The position numbers and the translations under genes were made by a program. 33,576 bases of DNA from assembly GCA_964523295.1 (NCBI GenBank), contig CAZGAH010000048.1, forward strand, positions 1-33,576, read 5' to 3'. This stretch comes from CAZGAH01 sp964523295. GTDB lineage: Bacteria; Desulfobacterota; Desulfovibrionia; Desulfovibrionales; Desulfovibrionaceae. Positions 1 through 9,500 of the stretch are shown here, piece by piece; position 1 is the first letter of the stretch; every line of letters starts with the position of its first letter. The notes under the pieces are model-generated. The model made no database searches. It saw only the letters and a list, made by a program, of their open reading frames with translations, and had not been told where the DNA came from.

Positions 1-142
1 GTCTGGAAATCGTCCTTGCTGGCAACCTTCCGTGACATGGCGCGACCTTACACGCTACGCGCCGATGTGTTCAGCTTTTTTTGCCTACGATATGATTTTT
101 TTCGAAATGGCCTACCCCGAATCTCAGTCCCCAGCTTAGCAC

Positions 143-171
143 TTGCATTGTCCGGTACGTCAGGCTATCAT
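143..171 (+). promoter_or_regulatory. Putative sigma-70 promoter of the chemoreceptor gene
   Basis: A -35-like TTGCAT (143-148) and a -10-like TATCAT (166-171) are separated by exactly 17 nt. They lie about 130 nt upstream of the chemoreceptor start. The last 9 nt of the spacer plus the first 5 of the -10 (ACGTCAGGCTATCA) recur in the putative promoter of the HU gene at 26305-26333. The rest of 1-297 shows no supported gene. Confidence 0.5.
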
Positions 172-303
172 ATAACTCGGTGCTGATTGCTTTTGCCGGC
201 ATCCATTTTGCGGGGAAGGAACCGGCAAGCGAGACAGACAGCAGGTTTATCCGGGGCGCCAGTGTGCCCGAAGTGTTCAATTATTTCCTGGAGGTGAATG
301 CGA

Positions 304-2451
304 ATGTGGGGGCGGATGACCATTCAGACGAAAATCGGGCTTGAACTGGTGACCTGCGCGTTACTCATCGTGTTGGGAATGAGTATTCCCAATTACCTGG
401 GGTCCAGACTATCCCTTCTTGAAGAAGGGAAAAAGAACATTCTGGACAAGGTCGTCGAGTTGACCACGACGCTGCAGGCCCTGCACGAGCTGACCCAGAA
501 TCAGGTCAATTCGGACATCGAGATCATGCTCAACGAGATACAGAAGCTCGGTGCGCCGTCTCTGGATTCCGGCAATACAATACCGATTGCTCTTGGCGGA
601 ACTGAAAAGGTCAACTTGCCAGCGCTACGATTCGGGGAGCGCGTCATGAACGGGGACACGGAATTTGTCGACAAGATCAAGCGCATGGTGGGCGGCGGAA
701 CGGTGACCATTTTCGAGGTCCAACCGGGCAAACTCATCCGCGTCTCTACCAACGTGCTGACTCTGGACGGCTCGCGGGCGACGGGAACCTTCATCCCCGA
801 GGATTCGCCGGTCTACAAGGCAGTGATGGACGGCCAGACGTATCGGGGGCAGGCCTTCGTTGTCAATGCCAATTATCTGACCGCCTATATCCCACTGAAA
901 GACGTTTCGGGAAAGATCGTCTCGGTCATTTATGTCGGCCGAAAGATCCTCAACGACCAGGTCATGAAGGTATTGGATAAAGCCCAGTTATTCGGGAAAG
1001 GCTACGCCTACCTCTTTGCTGCGGATGGAACTTTTCTCTTTCACCCGGACAAGGAGTATGTTCTGAAAAAGAAAAAGCTCGGGGATATTGACCTTGACCT
1101 GAACACGTTCCTGGTATCATCGCCCAGGCTGGTCGAGTACACGTACAAAGGTCAGAATAAAGTAGTCGGCGTGAACGTATTTGACGAAAAGCTGGGCTGG
1201 CGCGTGGCAATCGGGCTGCCGGAAGATGAACTGCTGGCAAATCTTGGCTCCCGTCTGAGTACCTATATCATTATCGGCGCCGTGCTTGCTGTCATCGTCG
1301 CCCTGGTCTTCTCCTGGCTGATCGTCCGCGGGGCCATGCGGCCCATCAATGCGCTGGGGCAGGCTGCCATGGAGGTCATCAAGGGCAATTACCGCGTGAC
1401 CATACCCTACGCGGCCGACGATACGCTGGGCCGGACAATCCGGCACTTCATGACCATGGTGGCGAGGCTTGAGGAAAAGATCAAAGAGAGCGAAGACAAA
1501 ACCTGCATCGCCGCAGAGGAGGCCCAGCGCACCCAGGATGCCCTGAACCAGGCGCAGCAGGCGCGCACGCAGGGGGAGCGCGCCCGGGTGGAAGGCCTGC
1601 ACCAGGCCGCCGAGACCATGTCGACCGTCGTCACGACCATTGACGACATCTCCCGCGAGTTGTTCAATGAAATCACCCGGGCCAGCCGCAACGCCGACGA
1701 ACAACGTTCCCGCGCACAGAAGACAGCCCAGTCCACCAGCCAGATGAACTCCACCATTCTCGGCGTGGCGCAGAGCGCGTCGCAGGCGGCGGAGAATGCC
1801 GAGGAGACCAAGCAGGAGGCCCAGGCCGGCTCACGCGTGGTCGAGGACTCCATGAACGCCATCCGCACGGTGCAGACCCTGGCCGGCAGCCTCAAGGAAG
1901 ACATGAGCTACCTGACCAGCCAGGCTGAATCCATCGGCCAGGTCATGAACGTCATCAACGACATCGCCGACCAGACCAACCTGCTCGCGCTGAACGCCGC
2001 CATCGAGGCAGCACGCGCCGGTGAAGCCGGACGAGGCTTTGCCGTTGTAGCCGACGAGGTCCGCAAGCTGGCGGAAAAAACCATGGGCGCGACCAAGGAA
2101 GTCGGCGATAGGATCAAGGCTATCCAGAATTCCGCCAGAAAAAACAACGAGAACGTCGATGCCGCAGTCCGGGCCGTGGAACTCGCGACCGACCTGGCCA
2201 TGAAGTCCGGCGAGGCCTTGCGCAAAATCGTCGAACTGACGGAAAGCACGGCCGACAAGGTGCGCAACATCGCCACGGCCTCGGAGCAGCAGTCAGCGGC
2301 CAGCGAGCAGATCAGCCGCGCCGTCGACGAGGTCAACGTCATCTCCGATGAAACATCCCAGGTCATGAGCGCAGCCGCGGACGAAGTGCAACGCCTCGGC
2401 GACCAGACCAAAGCCCTGGGCAACCTGATCCAGGACTTCCGCAACGCCTGA
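304..2451 (+). CDS. Methyl-accepting chemotaxis protein with periplasmic Cache sensor
   Basis: This is a transmembrane chemoreceptor that would sense a small ligand in the periplasm and control CheA. Counting from the ATG at 298, a membrane segment covers about residues 14-32, a Cache_3/Cache_2-like sensor about 40-310 (with SPVYKAVMDGQTYRGQAF and NYLTAYIPLKD, typical of that fold), a second membrane segment about 320-345, then HAMP, a coiled coil and the signalling domain. The hairpin tip is the near-invariant DQTNLLALNAAIEAARAGE. There is no C-terminal NWETF-like pentapeptide for CheR/CheB docking. The start at 304 is chosen because GGAGG at 290-294 is 9 nt away; the ATG at 298 would leave only 3 nt. 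It appears monocistronic, with a promoter at 143-171 and a terminator at 2485-2514. The ligand cannot be predicted. Confidence 0.95.
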   Translation: MWGRMTIQTKIGLELVTCALLIVLGMSIPNYLGSRLSLLEEGKKNILDKVVELTTTLQALHELTQNQVNSDIEIMLNEIQKLGAPSLDSGNTIPIALGGTEKVNLPALRFGERVMNGDTEFVDKIKRMVGGGTVTIFEVQPGKLIRVSTNVLTLDGSRATGTFIPEDSPVYKAVMDGQTYRGQAFVVNANYLTAYIPLKDVSGKIVSVIYVGRKILNDQVMKVLDKAQLFGKGYAYLFAADGTFLFHPDKEYVLKKKKLGDIDLDLNTFLVSSPRLVEYTYKGQNKVVGVNVFDEKLGWRVAIGLPEDELLANLGSRLSTYIIIGAVLAVIVALVFSWLIVRGAMRPINALGQAAMEVIKGNYRVTIPYAADDTLGRTIRHFMTMVARLEEKIKESEDKTCIAAEEAQRTQDALNQAQQARTQGERARVEGLHQAAETMSTVVTTIDDISRELFNEITRASRNADEQRSRAQKTAQSTSQMNSTILGVAQSASQAAENAEETKQEAQAGSRVVEDSMNAIRTVQTLAGSLKEDMSYLTSQAESIGQVMNVINDIADQTNLLALNAAIEAARAGEAGRGFAVVADEVRKLAEKTMGATKEVGDRIKAIQNSARKNNENVDAAVRAVELATDLAMKSGEALRKIVELTESTADKVRNIATASEQQSAASEQISRAVDEVNVISDETSQVMSAAADEVQRLGDQTKALGNLIQDFRNA

Positions 2452-2484
2452 GCCAATCCAGGCGCAAGCCTCCTCCGGGAGGCC

Positions 2485-2514
2485 AAGCGGGGCCGGCATT
2501 TGCCGGCCCCGCTT
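2485..2514 (+). terminator. Stem-loop after the chemoreceptor gene
   Basis: Perfect 14-nt arms, AAGCGGGGCCGGCA (2485-2498) and TGCCGGCCCCGCTT (2501-2514), surround TT, 33 nt after the stop codon. No long U-run follows, so termination may be only partly intrinsic. Confidence 0.7.
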
Positions 2515-2599
2515 CGTGATGCGCATGCCGAATACGCCGATTTCACCGTACGCGGCGGACAGGCCCGCTGAAAAAACTGTTTCAGCCATTTCAGCTACA

Positions 2600-2635
2600 T
2601 TGACTGATCAGCCTGAAGTGATTATTCTGATTCAG
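2600..2635 (+). promoter_or_regulatory. Promoter with palindromic sites for the toxin-antitoxin operon
   Basis: TTGACT (2600-2605), a 17-nt spacer and TATTCT (2623-2628) form a good sigma-70 promoter about 85 nt before the antitoxin start. Two TCAG palindromes overlap it: CTGATCAG (2604-2611), next to the -35, and CTGATTCAG (2627-2635), over the end of the -10. This is the arrangement expected for autorepression by the antitoxin-toxin complex. The operator role is inferred. Confidence 0.6.
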
Positions 2636-2712
2636 CAGGCATGAACCCGATGACCATCCTCACGGACACAGTGCGTTTCTCTTGATGCGACACAAGCGGA
2701 CAGGAGATGTCT

Positions 2713-2955
2713 ATGATCATATCTTCAACCGAGCTGAAGAACAATTTTGGCAAATTTTTAGACACCTCAATCCGGGAGCCTGTGGAAGTCACGAAGTCTG
2801 GTCGCCGGGTAGCTGTTCTGCTCTCGGCCGAGGAGTATGACCGGCTTGCCCTGCTCGAGGACACGTACTGGGGCGAACGCGCGCTGGCAGCTGCTGATGG
2901 CGGATTCATTGGCCCGGAAGAGGCGATGAAGCTTTTTGTCGGCAAGGAAAGATGA
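2713..2955 (+). CDS. Type II antitoxin, Phd/YefM family
   Basis: An 80-residue antitoxin that should bind and neutralise the toxin encoded next and repress the operon. The N-terminal half (IISSTELKNNFGKFLD, then EPVEVTKSGRRVAVLLSAEEYDRL) is the classic Phd/YefM DNA-binding and dimerisation fold. The C-terminal part (about residues 50-80, acidic, ending in GPEEAMKLFVGKER) is the likely toxin-wrapping segment. The ATG at 2713 is preferred over the one at 2707 because AGGAG (2702-2706) lies 6 nt upstream of it and abuts the other. The stop overlaps the toxin start in ATGA, indicating translational coupling. Assignment is by motif; the family is recognised with confidence. Confidence 0.88.
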   Translation: MIISSTELKNNFGKFLDTSIREPVEVTKSGRRVAVLLSAEEYDRLALLEDTYWGERALAAADGGFIGPEEAMKLFVGKER

Positions 2956-3257
2956 AAAAACTATCACGGCAATTCGATCTGACGAAAGAAGTCGCTGCTG
3001 CCTTGAGATTGCTGCCACAAAAGGCGCATCGACAAATTGTGCTGCGGATTCTCGACCTTGCAGAAAACCCGGAGCCTCAGGACTCCAGGCCGCTCAGAGG
3101 GAAAACAGCCAGAATGGCCCGACTGAGGCGAATCGACGAAGGCGAGTACCGGATTGTTTACCGGTATGATGATTCACTCGTCGAGGTGCTCATCGTGGGG
3201 CATCGGAATGACGGGAAAGTGTATCAAAATCTGGAAAAGCACACCTTCTCGCGATGA
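2952..3257 (+). CDS. Type II toxin, RelE/ParE superfamily
   Basis: A 101-residue toxin, normal length for the family. The sequence shows the RelE-like order: an N-terminal helical pair (LTKEVAAALRLLPQKAHRQI), a central PLRGKTARMARLRRID segment, the strand EYRIVYRYDD and the C-terminal VEVLIVGHRNDGKVY. The basic residues and the terminal His-Arg...Tyr set suit a ribosome-dependent mRNA interferase of the RelE type better than a gyrase poison of the ParE type, but sequence alone does not settle this. It overlaps the antitoxin by 4 nt and is the last gene of the operon. The gene appears intact. Confidence 0.88.
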   Translation: MKKLSRQFDLTKEVAAALRLLPQKAHRQIVLRILDLAENPEPQDSRPLRGKTARMARLRRIDEGEYRIVYRYDDSLVEVLIVGHRNDGKVYQNLEKHTFSR

Positions 3258-3498
3258 TTGTATCGCGTACGCGCGATAGCCCTCTCCCCTTTGCCGTATC
3301 CGCCTCCTGCCTTTCAGACGATGCTGGAGAAAAATAGGTTTCTCAGGCTGCCCGATGCCCATTTCATGTGTTGAAACGCTCTCCGGCGTCACGTATGAAG
3401 GGCGTGCCGCCTGTCCGTTCCGCTTCCGGCTGGACCGTAAGCCCGCGGTCACGGCATGGAAGGACGCGACGTTCTGACCTGGCGGCTGGCTGAAAACC

Positions 3499-4722
3499 AT
3501 GTTCCTGAGTCTGAAGATTGCCCTCTCCTCGCTGGCGGCGCACAAGTTGCGCGCCGTGCTGGCCATGCTTGGAGTTTTTCTGGGCGCGCTCGCGCTCACC
3601 GGCGTGCAACATGCATCGCTGGTCATGGTCCGCAAGGCCGAACTCGAGACCGAAAAATTCGGTCCCAACGTGTTCATGGCCATCGCCGGCAAGGTCCTCC
3701 AGTTCCGCGACGGCCCGGCCAGGCACGTACAGGCGGCAAAAACCTTTACCCTCGGCGACGCGCGCGCGCTCATTGCCGGCGTCCCGGCGGTATTGGCCGG
3801 CGCGCCGTTTGTCAGCACGGCCATGAACGTGCGTCATGGGGAGACGCGCATCAAGTGTCAGCTGGTCGCCACCACGCCGGAGTTCGCCCGCGTCCGCAGC
3901 GCGATCCCGGCATACGGTCGTTTTCTGATCCCGGAAGACGATACGCGGCGCGCCAAGGTCTGTATCCTGGGCTGGAATATCGCAGAACGACTATTCGGTC
4001 AGGCCGGGAGTGCGCTGGGCCAGGATGTCCTTTTTTTTCGCGCCAGTTGCCGCGTCGTGGGCGTCATGCCCAAAAAGGGGGCCGACATTGTAGGAACCGA
4101 CCAGGATGAACAGGTATTCGTGCCGCTGTCGACCTTTCAGCGCCGTTTCGCGAACCAGACCTGGATTACGGGCGTCTATCTCGAATTGCATCGCGGAACG
4201 GACGACCGGACGGTCAAGACCGAGGCTGATCGCATCCTGCGGCACCGGCATGCCATTCCGCCAGGCGGGCGGGAGGATTATTCCCTGCTCACCGCGCGTG
4301 ACACCATCAAATTGCAACGCGAAGCCCTGGCTCTGGTCTCCACGCTCGGGCTGATCAGCTCGAGCATCTCCTTTACCGTCGGCGGGCTTGGCATTCTGTC
4401 GATCATGATCGTGCTGGTGCGTGCGCGTCGGCTGGAAATTGGCGTACGGCGGGCCACGGGCGCGACGCGGCAAGCCATCGTACGGCAGTTTCTCCTGGAA
4501 TCCGGGCTGATGTCGGTGGCCGGCGGTCTGCTGGGCGTGGCCTGTGCCCTGCTGCTCATTGCCGGGTTGGCCAGATTCGGCGATTTTCCCTTTATCGTCG
4601 ATCCCACGCTCGTGGCCTTCGCTCTGGGCGCCTCGGCAGCGCTGGGGCTGGCCGCGGGCGCCTATCCGGCCTGGCAGGCATCCCGGCTGGAAATTCTGGA
4701 TGTGCTGCGCACCAGCGTGTAA
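3499..4722 (+). CDS. ABC transporter permease, MacB/FtsX type
   Basis: A 407-residue inner-membrane protein with the MacB layout: one N-terminal membrane segment (about residues 14-36), a large periplasmic MacB_PCD domain (about 40-275) and three C-terminal membrane helices (about 283-310, 333-360 and 370-392) of the FtsX type. The cytoplasmic loop ARRLEIGVRRATGATRQAIVRQF is the conserved coupling loop that contacts an ATPase, and the C-terminus PAWQASRLEILDVLR is standard for the family. Such permeases work with a LolD/MacB-type ATPase and usually a membrane fusion protein, but neither is encoded next to it. There is no strong ribosome binding site before the ATG. It may be an orphan, or the remaining part of a larger operon. 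The region 3258-3498 shows no gene. Confidence 0.88.
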   Translation: MFLSLKIALSSLAAHKLRAVLAMLGVFLGALALTGVQHASLVMVRKAELETEKFGPNVFMAIAGKVLQFRDGPARHVQAAKTFTLGDARALIAGVPAVLAGAPFVSTAMNVRHGETRIKCQLVATTPEFARVRSAIPAYGRFLIPEDDTRRAKVCILGWNIAERLFGQAGSALGQDVLFFRASCRVVGVMPKKGADIVGTDQDEQVFVPLSTFQRRFANQTWITGVYLELHRGTDDRTVKTEADRILRHRHAIPPGGREDYSLLTARDTIKLQREALALVSTLGLISSSISFTVGGLGILSIMIVLVRARRLEIGVRRATGATRQAIVRQFLLESGLMSVAGGLLGVACALLLIAGLARFGDFPFIVDPTLVAFALGASAALGLAAGAYPAWQASRLEILDVLRTSV

Positions 4723-4842
4723 GCCCGAAAGCACATCGATTCTGGCAGAGAGTGTACTCGGCGAACGTCAACGATTAACGGCCTCGCCTGACGCGCACCT
4801 CGGGAAGACTCCCTTTTTCCGCAAAAACTGTCCCGGCCTGCA

Positions 4843-4871
4843 TTGAATACTCTGCGCTTTTAGCCTATTGT
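4843..4871 (+). promoter_or_regulatory. Putative promoter of the exported-protein pair
   Basis: TTGAAT (4843-4848) and TATTGT (4866-4871) are separated by 17 nt and lie about 105 nt upstream of the start at 4978. The call rests on pattern only. Confidence 0.45.
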
Positions 4872-4977
4872 GATTCCGACGCGTAATGTGGGACGGTGCT
4901 CAGGATTGCGTTCGCCGGGTCGCCTCGGATGACAACTCGGCTTAAGTGACTGAATATTTTGAAAAAAGGAGAACAGA

Positions 4978-5778
4978 ATGCGTATATGGACCCACAGTAT
5001 GATGGTGGCGATTGTCCTGCTTCTGGCCGGATTCACGTGGGCGTTTGCCGAGGAGGCTCCTTTGACGCCGGAGGAAAAGTCGAAATTCGGCGAGACATTG
5101 CTTCTGCCTTCACCGTCGGAAATATTCGTCGCACTGAACAAGGTAGGCAAGGCCGACTGGAGCGACGCGGCGTCGTACAGCAAACAGTACGACTACAAAA
5201 CCGGCTACATGCGCGCTTTCAACCTGGGGGTGCGCTCGGCGGACGGCTTTCTGGCCATTCAGGCGCGCGACAAGACCAAACTCGGGGAGATGATTGTCGT
5301 CATCATCACCCTTGCCGAGGAATTGATGGTCGAGCAGGCGATATTGAACAAGGGAAAAAAGTTCGAGCAGCTGTCGCAGCAGGATAAATGGAACGAGCTG
5401 CACAGCGAGCTGGATTCGCTACGTGAGGATGTCATGCAGGAGATCGACCGGCTCGGCGACCAAGACATTGCCCTGCTGGTCAGTGCCGGAGGCTGGCTGG
5501 AGGGGTTGCGGGCCACGACCAAAATTCTGAGCAACCGCTACGAGTCCAATGCGTCCTCAATCTTGTATCAACCTCGCCTGGTGGATTATTTTTCCGATCG
5601 CCTGGCCAAAATCGACCCGGAAGCGAAAAAGGCTCCTGCCGTGCAGGCCCTGATCGATAAATTGCCGGTCATCAAAACTCTGGTCGATGTAGGTTACCAG
5701 AAGCCCGTGCCGCAAGAAAACATCGTCAAATTGCACGCTATCAGCTCTGAACTGATTCAATTGATCGAAAGGGGGTAG
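4978..5778 (+). CDS. Exported protein of unknown function
   Basis: I do not recognise the family. The 266-residue product begins with a clear signal peptide (hydrophobic VAIVLLLAGFTWAFA, probable cleavage after AFA before EEAPL), so it should be periplasmic. The mature part is mostly helical and charged, with an aromatic patch (YSKQYDYKTGYMRAFNLGVRSADGF, about residues 63-87) and a Lys/Glu/Asp-rich middle. No cysteines, metal motifs or membrane segments are seen after the signal peptide. AGGAG lies about 6 nt upstream of the ATG, supporting the start. The next gene starts only 5 nt after the stop and also encodes a secreted protein, so the two probably act together in the periplasm. A structural or envelope role is only a guess. 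Confidence 0.85.
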   Translation: MRIWTHSMMVAIVLLLAGFTWAFAEEAPLTPEEKSKFGETLLLPSPSEIFVALNKVGKADWSDAASYSKQYDYKTGYMRAFNLGVRSADGFLAIQARDKTKLGEMIVVIITLAEELMVEQAILNKGKKFEQLSQQDKWNELHSELDSLREDVMQEIDRLGDQDIALLVSAGGWLEGLRATTKILSNRYESNASSILYQPRLVDYFSDRLAKIDPEAKKAPAVQALIDKLPVIKTLVDVGYQKPVPQENIVKLHAISSELIQLIERG

Positions 5779-5783
5779 GTGCC

Positions 5784-6227
5784 ATGCATGGTGGCGTGAA
5801 ACATGGGCTGTATCTGCTGTATGCTGCGGCGTTTGTGCTCGTGATGGTCGCATCGGCCTCTGCCGATCGCCTCGACGCACGGGATCTGGCCTACGAGGCT
5901 ATGGACGTCTACAAGGAAGATGGCTTTCATCTTCGGGACGAACTGCAGGTCGGCAAGCTCTACAAAGGCGAATCGTATTATTTCGATACGCAGCTGTCTG
6001 CCGGAAACCAGTACTTTTTCTATGCTGCCGGCGACAAGAGCGTATTGAACATCGAAGTGCGCGTATACGATGAAAACTGGAAGCTGGTCGCCTCCAATAC
6101 CTCCGGAGAGCCTCAGGCCGAAGCGACGTTCAAGCCTGACTGGAGCGGCATCTTTCACATCAAGATCAGCATGGTGGATGCCCTGAAGGACGGAGCGTAC
6201 TGGTTTATCGTTTCGGGGTACAAATAG
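5784..6227 (+). CDS. Small exported protein, beta-rich, unknown function
   Basis: A 147-residue protein with a signal peptide (HGLYLLYAAAFVLVMVASASA, probable cleavage before DRLDA). The mature portion has an aromatic-rich beta pattern (KGESYYFDTQLSAGNQYFF, then VRVYDENWKLVASN, then FKPDWSGIFHIKISMVD and ending in GAYWFIVSGYK). This resembles the bacterial pre-peptidase C-terminal (PPC-like) beta sandwich, in which a polar ligand or partner is bound, but the match is by eye only. Translation is probably coupled to the upstream gene, which ends 5 nt before it. A stem-loop at 6302-6337 would end the transcript. The two-gene unit has no recognised enzyme. Confidence 0.82.
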   Translation: MHGGVKHGLYLLYAAAFVLVMVASASADRLDARDLAYEAMDVYKEDGFHLRDELQVGKLYKGESYYFDTQLSAGNQYFFYAAGDKSVLNIEVRVYDENWKLVASNTSGEPQAEATFKPDWSGIFHIKISMVDALKDGAYWFIVSGYK

Positions 6228-6301
6228 ATTGCATAGCTTCAGAGGGTTGCCGTTCGCGCATGAGGGCAGCCAGGACTGAGGCACGGCGGAATGCGCCGTA
6301 A

Positions 6302-6337
6302 CGCCGGGAGGAACGCTCTGCTGGGCGCCTCCCGGCG
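6302..6337 (+). terminator. Putative terminator after the exported pair
   Basis: Ten-nt perfect arms CGCCGGGAGG (6302-6311) and CCTCCCGGCG (6328-6337) enclose a 16-nt loop and are followed by a T-rich gtctttgtct. This is the only supported element in the gene-free stretch 6228-6558. Confidence 0.55.
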
Positions 6338-6558
6338 GTCTTTGTCTACGGGATTCGCCGACGTCCCGGCGTCATCACGCGAGTATCGGCCCTTCCCGGA
6401 TCATCAGCCTGACGGCGGATCGCGACCTGGGGGCGTACGCTTGCCGTCAAGCCCATCCTGCTCGTATGGCGTATTCGTCGCCCCGGTTTTGACACGTTGC
6501 AACCTACAGTCGTCTGGTCCAGCGGACCCGACGGGCTGAACAGCGCAGAGGAGGGACC

Positions 6559-9500
6559 ATGCCCCGACCCGAGACAACGGCCGACGTCCGGGATCTGGCG
6601 CCTGAGCGGGCGTTGGAATCCAGTCTGGCCATGGAGCTGCTGACACTTTTCGCCCTGGTCGCGGGGAGCGAGGAGGAGTCCTTGCGCAGCAAGCGCTCCT
6701 TTGTCTCGGCTTTTTTTCAGAATCTTTATCCCCCGGATATCACGACGCTGCTCTGCCGTCGTTTCGATGACCTGTTGCTGGAAAAGCCGGAGCCTGAGGA
6801 ATTCTCACGCACGCTCAATTTCAGGCTGTCGTATCAGGAAAAAATTTTCTTTCTCCTGACGCTCTATGAATTCATCCTGGCAGAGACGCCCGATCCCGAC
6901 GAACTCACGCGTACGCGATCCCTTGCGCGCGCCCTGCTCGTGCAGGAGGAAGACCTGGCCTTTATCGAGCACAGTTTCGGTCTGATCAACGTCTCACAGG
7001 AAATACTCGATGCGTCGAGCATCCTTGAATTACGCGTTACCGGCGATCTGGACTCCTCTGACGTCTATCTCCCGCTGCCCGGGCTGGAACTGGTCATCTA
7101 TAAAATCCACAATCTGTACTGCATTACGAAAAAGAACGATCTCTACAAAGTTGTCGCCGAAGCGCATGTCCTTAAAAAGAATTTCTCCGCCCGGATTTCT
7201 CAACAGTTTTCCATAATGATCGAGACCTATAACATCCGTTATCAGGACTTGATCATCTATTTTCGTAACAAGGTCAATCGACTGAAGGCACGGCTCTTTA
7301 TCGAACAGGATGACCTTGAGCTGGCCTTCAGTCTGAAACGTACGCAAGGCAGCCTGCTGGAGCTGGAAGTCTCCGGATCGCATATTCTGCTGTCGATTCT
7401 CGACCGTGACGCCGTCGTCGCGCGCAACCGCTCGCGCGTCCATTCGCCCATCCACGTCAACCTCAATGATGAAGTCTATGTAAACGGTTTTCGTCTGGAT
7501 TTGCGCGAGGTGTTTTACTTTCTCTCCGCCCGGAGCGAAATTCCCCTGTCGAACGGAAAGCAGTCCTATGTATTGAGCAACGATATCAAGGCCGATATCT
7601 TTATCCACGACGCGCTGGCCGAAAAGTGGACAGCGACCTTGTCCGGCTCAGATGGAGAATACCGGTTCGATGCGGGCAACTGCCCGTATCAGATATTTCT
7701 CAACGGAAAGTCCATCACCCGTACGGCGCCGCTCCAGCACGGCGATACGCTGTTTCTGCACGACAATTTCATAGAACTCGACCTGCGCAATCAGATTATC
7801 CGGCGCTCGGTGTTCAGTTTCCGCAAGCTCATCGCCAACGGTCTGGCCTATCGCTTTGAAAACGGCGCCACCGGGCTAAACGACATATCCTTCGACATCC
7901 AGTACGGCGAGTTGGTCGGAATCATGGGCCCAAGCGGATGCGGCAAGACGACCCTGCTCAACGTGCTGGCAGGTCTGGTCGCCCCGGAAAAAGGGCGCGT
8001 GCTCGTAGACCAGTACGACCTGCACCGCAATTACGAAATCATCAAGGATTATCTGGGGTATGTGCCGCAGGACGATCTGTTGCTGCCAAACCTGACCGTG
8101 TACGAAAACCTCTTCTACCATGCCCGGCTGCGATTTCCCGAACGGCGCAAGGAGGAGCTTCAGGCCCGCATCGAGCTTGTGCTGGAGAACATCCGGCTTA
8201 CGGACAAAAAGAATACCCGCGTCGGCCAGGCCGTGGACAAAACGCTGAGCGGTGGCGAACGGAAACGCCTGAACATCGGCATGGAACTGCTCTCCAACGC
8301 GGAGATGTTTTTTCTCGACGAGCCGACGTCCGGACTTTCTTCCAAGGATTCCGAAAAAATCCTGGAAATTCTCTCCAACATTGCCATGACCGGCAAGATC
8401 GTCGTGCTCGTCATTCACCAGCCAGGATCCAAGCTGTTCAAGATGCTCAACAAGATCATCCTCCTGGATAACGGCGGACGCCTGGCCTACTATGGAACGC
8501 CCTATTCCGCTCTCGAATACTTCAAAAGACATGTCGAGACGCATCGCGCAGGCGACAGCGTCACCGAAGTCGAGTGCCCGCACTGCAAGGTCGTTCAGCC
8601 TGACGTGCTCCTCGATACGCTCGAGGAGTCGCTCAAAGACATCGACGGAGCCGTGCTGGGTGATCGAAAATACCCCCCGGAGTACTGGAAGTGGCACTAT
8701 CGGCACAAGGTCGTCAGCTCCTGGTTCAGCAACGTGAAGCTGCCCACACGTGACCGACTGCCACCACGGCGCGTGCTCTCGTTCACGGAGCGATTCAACC
8801 AGTTTTTCAGCATGTTCACGCGCAACTACACCAACAAGGTGCGCGATCGCTCCAATCTGATCATCACCTTTCTGGAGGCACCGTTTCTGGGCGCTGCTGT
8901 TGGCTTCATCCTCAAATACTCGCCGACGGACGAATATACGCTGTACACAAACGAACTGTTCCGCACCTTTCTGTTCATTGCGGTCATCGTCTCCATCTTT
9001 CTGAGCATGACCAGCAGCGTCGATGAGATTCTCGGCGACTCGGCACTGTTTTTGCGCGAGCGTATGCTCAATCTCACGCACCGCGGCTACCTCGCCTCCA
9101 AGTTGCTGATGCTGTTGTTGTTTTCCGTGGTTCAGAACGCGTTGTTCGTAGCCATGGGTTTTCTCATTCTGGAGGTCCGTGAACTCTATTTACCGTACGT
9201 TGCCTATCTCACGCTCCTCTCGTTCACCGGCGTATCAACGGGGTTGTTCATCTCCGCAATGCCCAAACTTTCCTCCAAAGGCGCATTGAATATCGTTCCT
9301 TTAGTACTGATCCCGCAGATTATTCTCGGCGGTGCGCTCATCGAATACGAAAAGATGAACATCAGCCTGACATTTTTCAAAAACAATCCCGTTCCCGAAA
9401 TCTGTCAGTTCATGCCTTCGCGCTGGGCCTATGAAGGGTTGATGATCCTTCAGGAAACCAGCAACAGCTATGATACGCGGCATGGCGAGCTGCTCGACGA

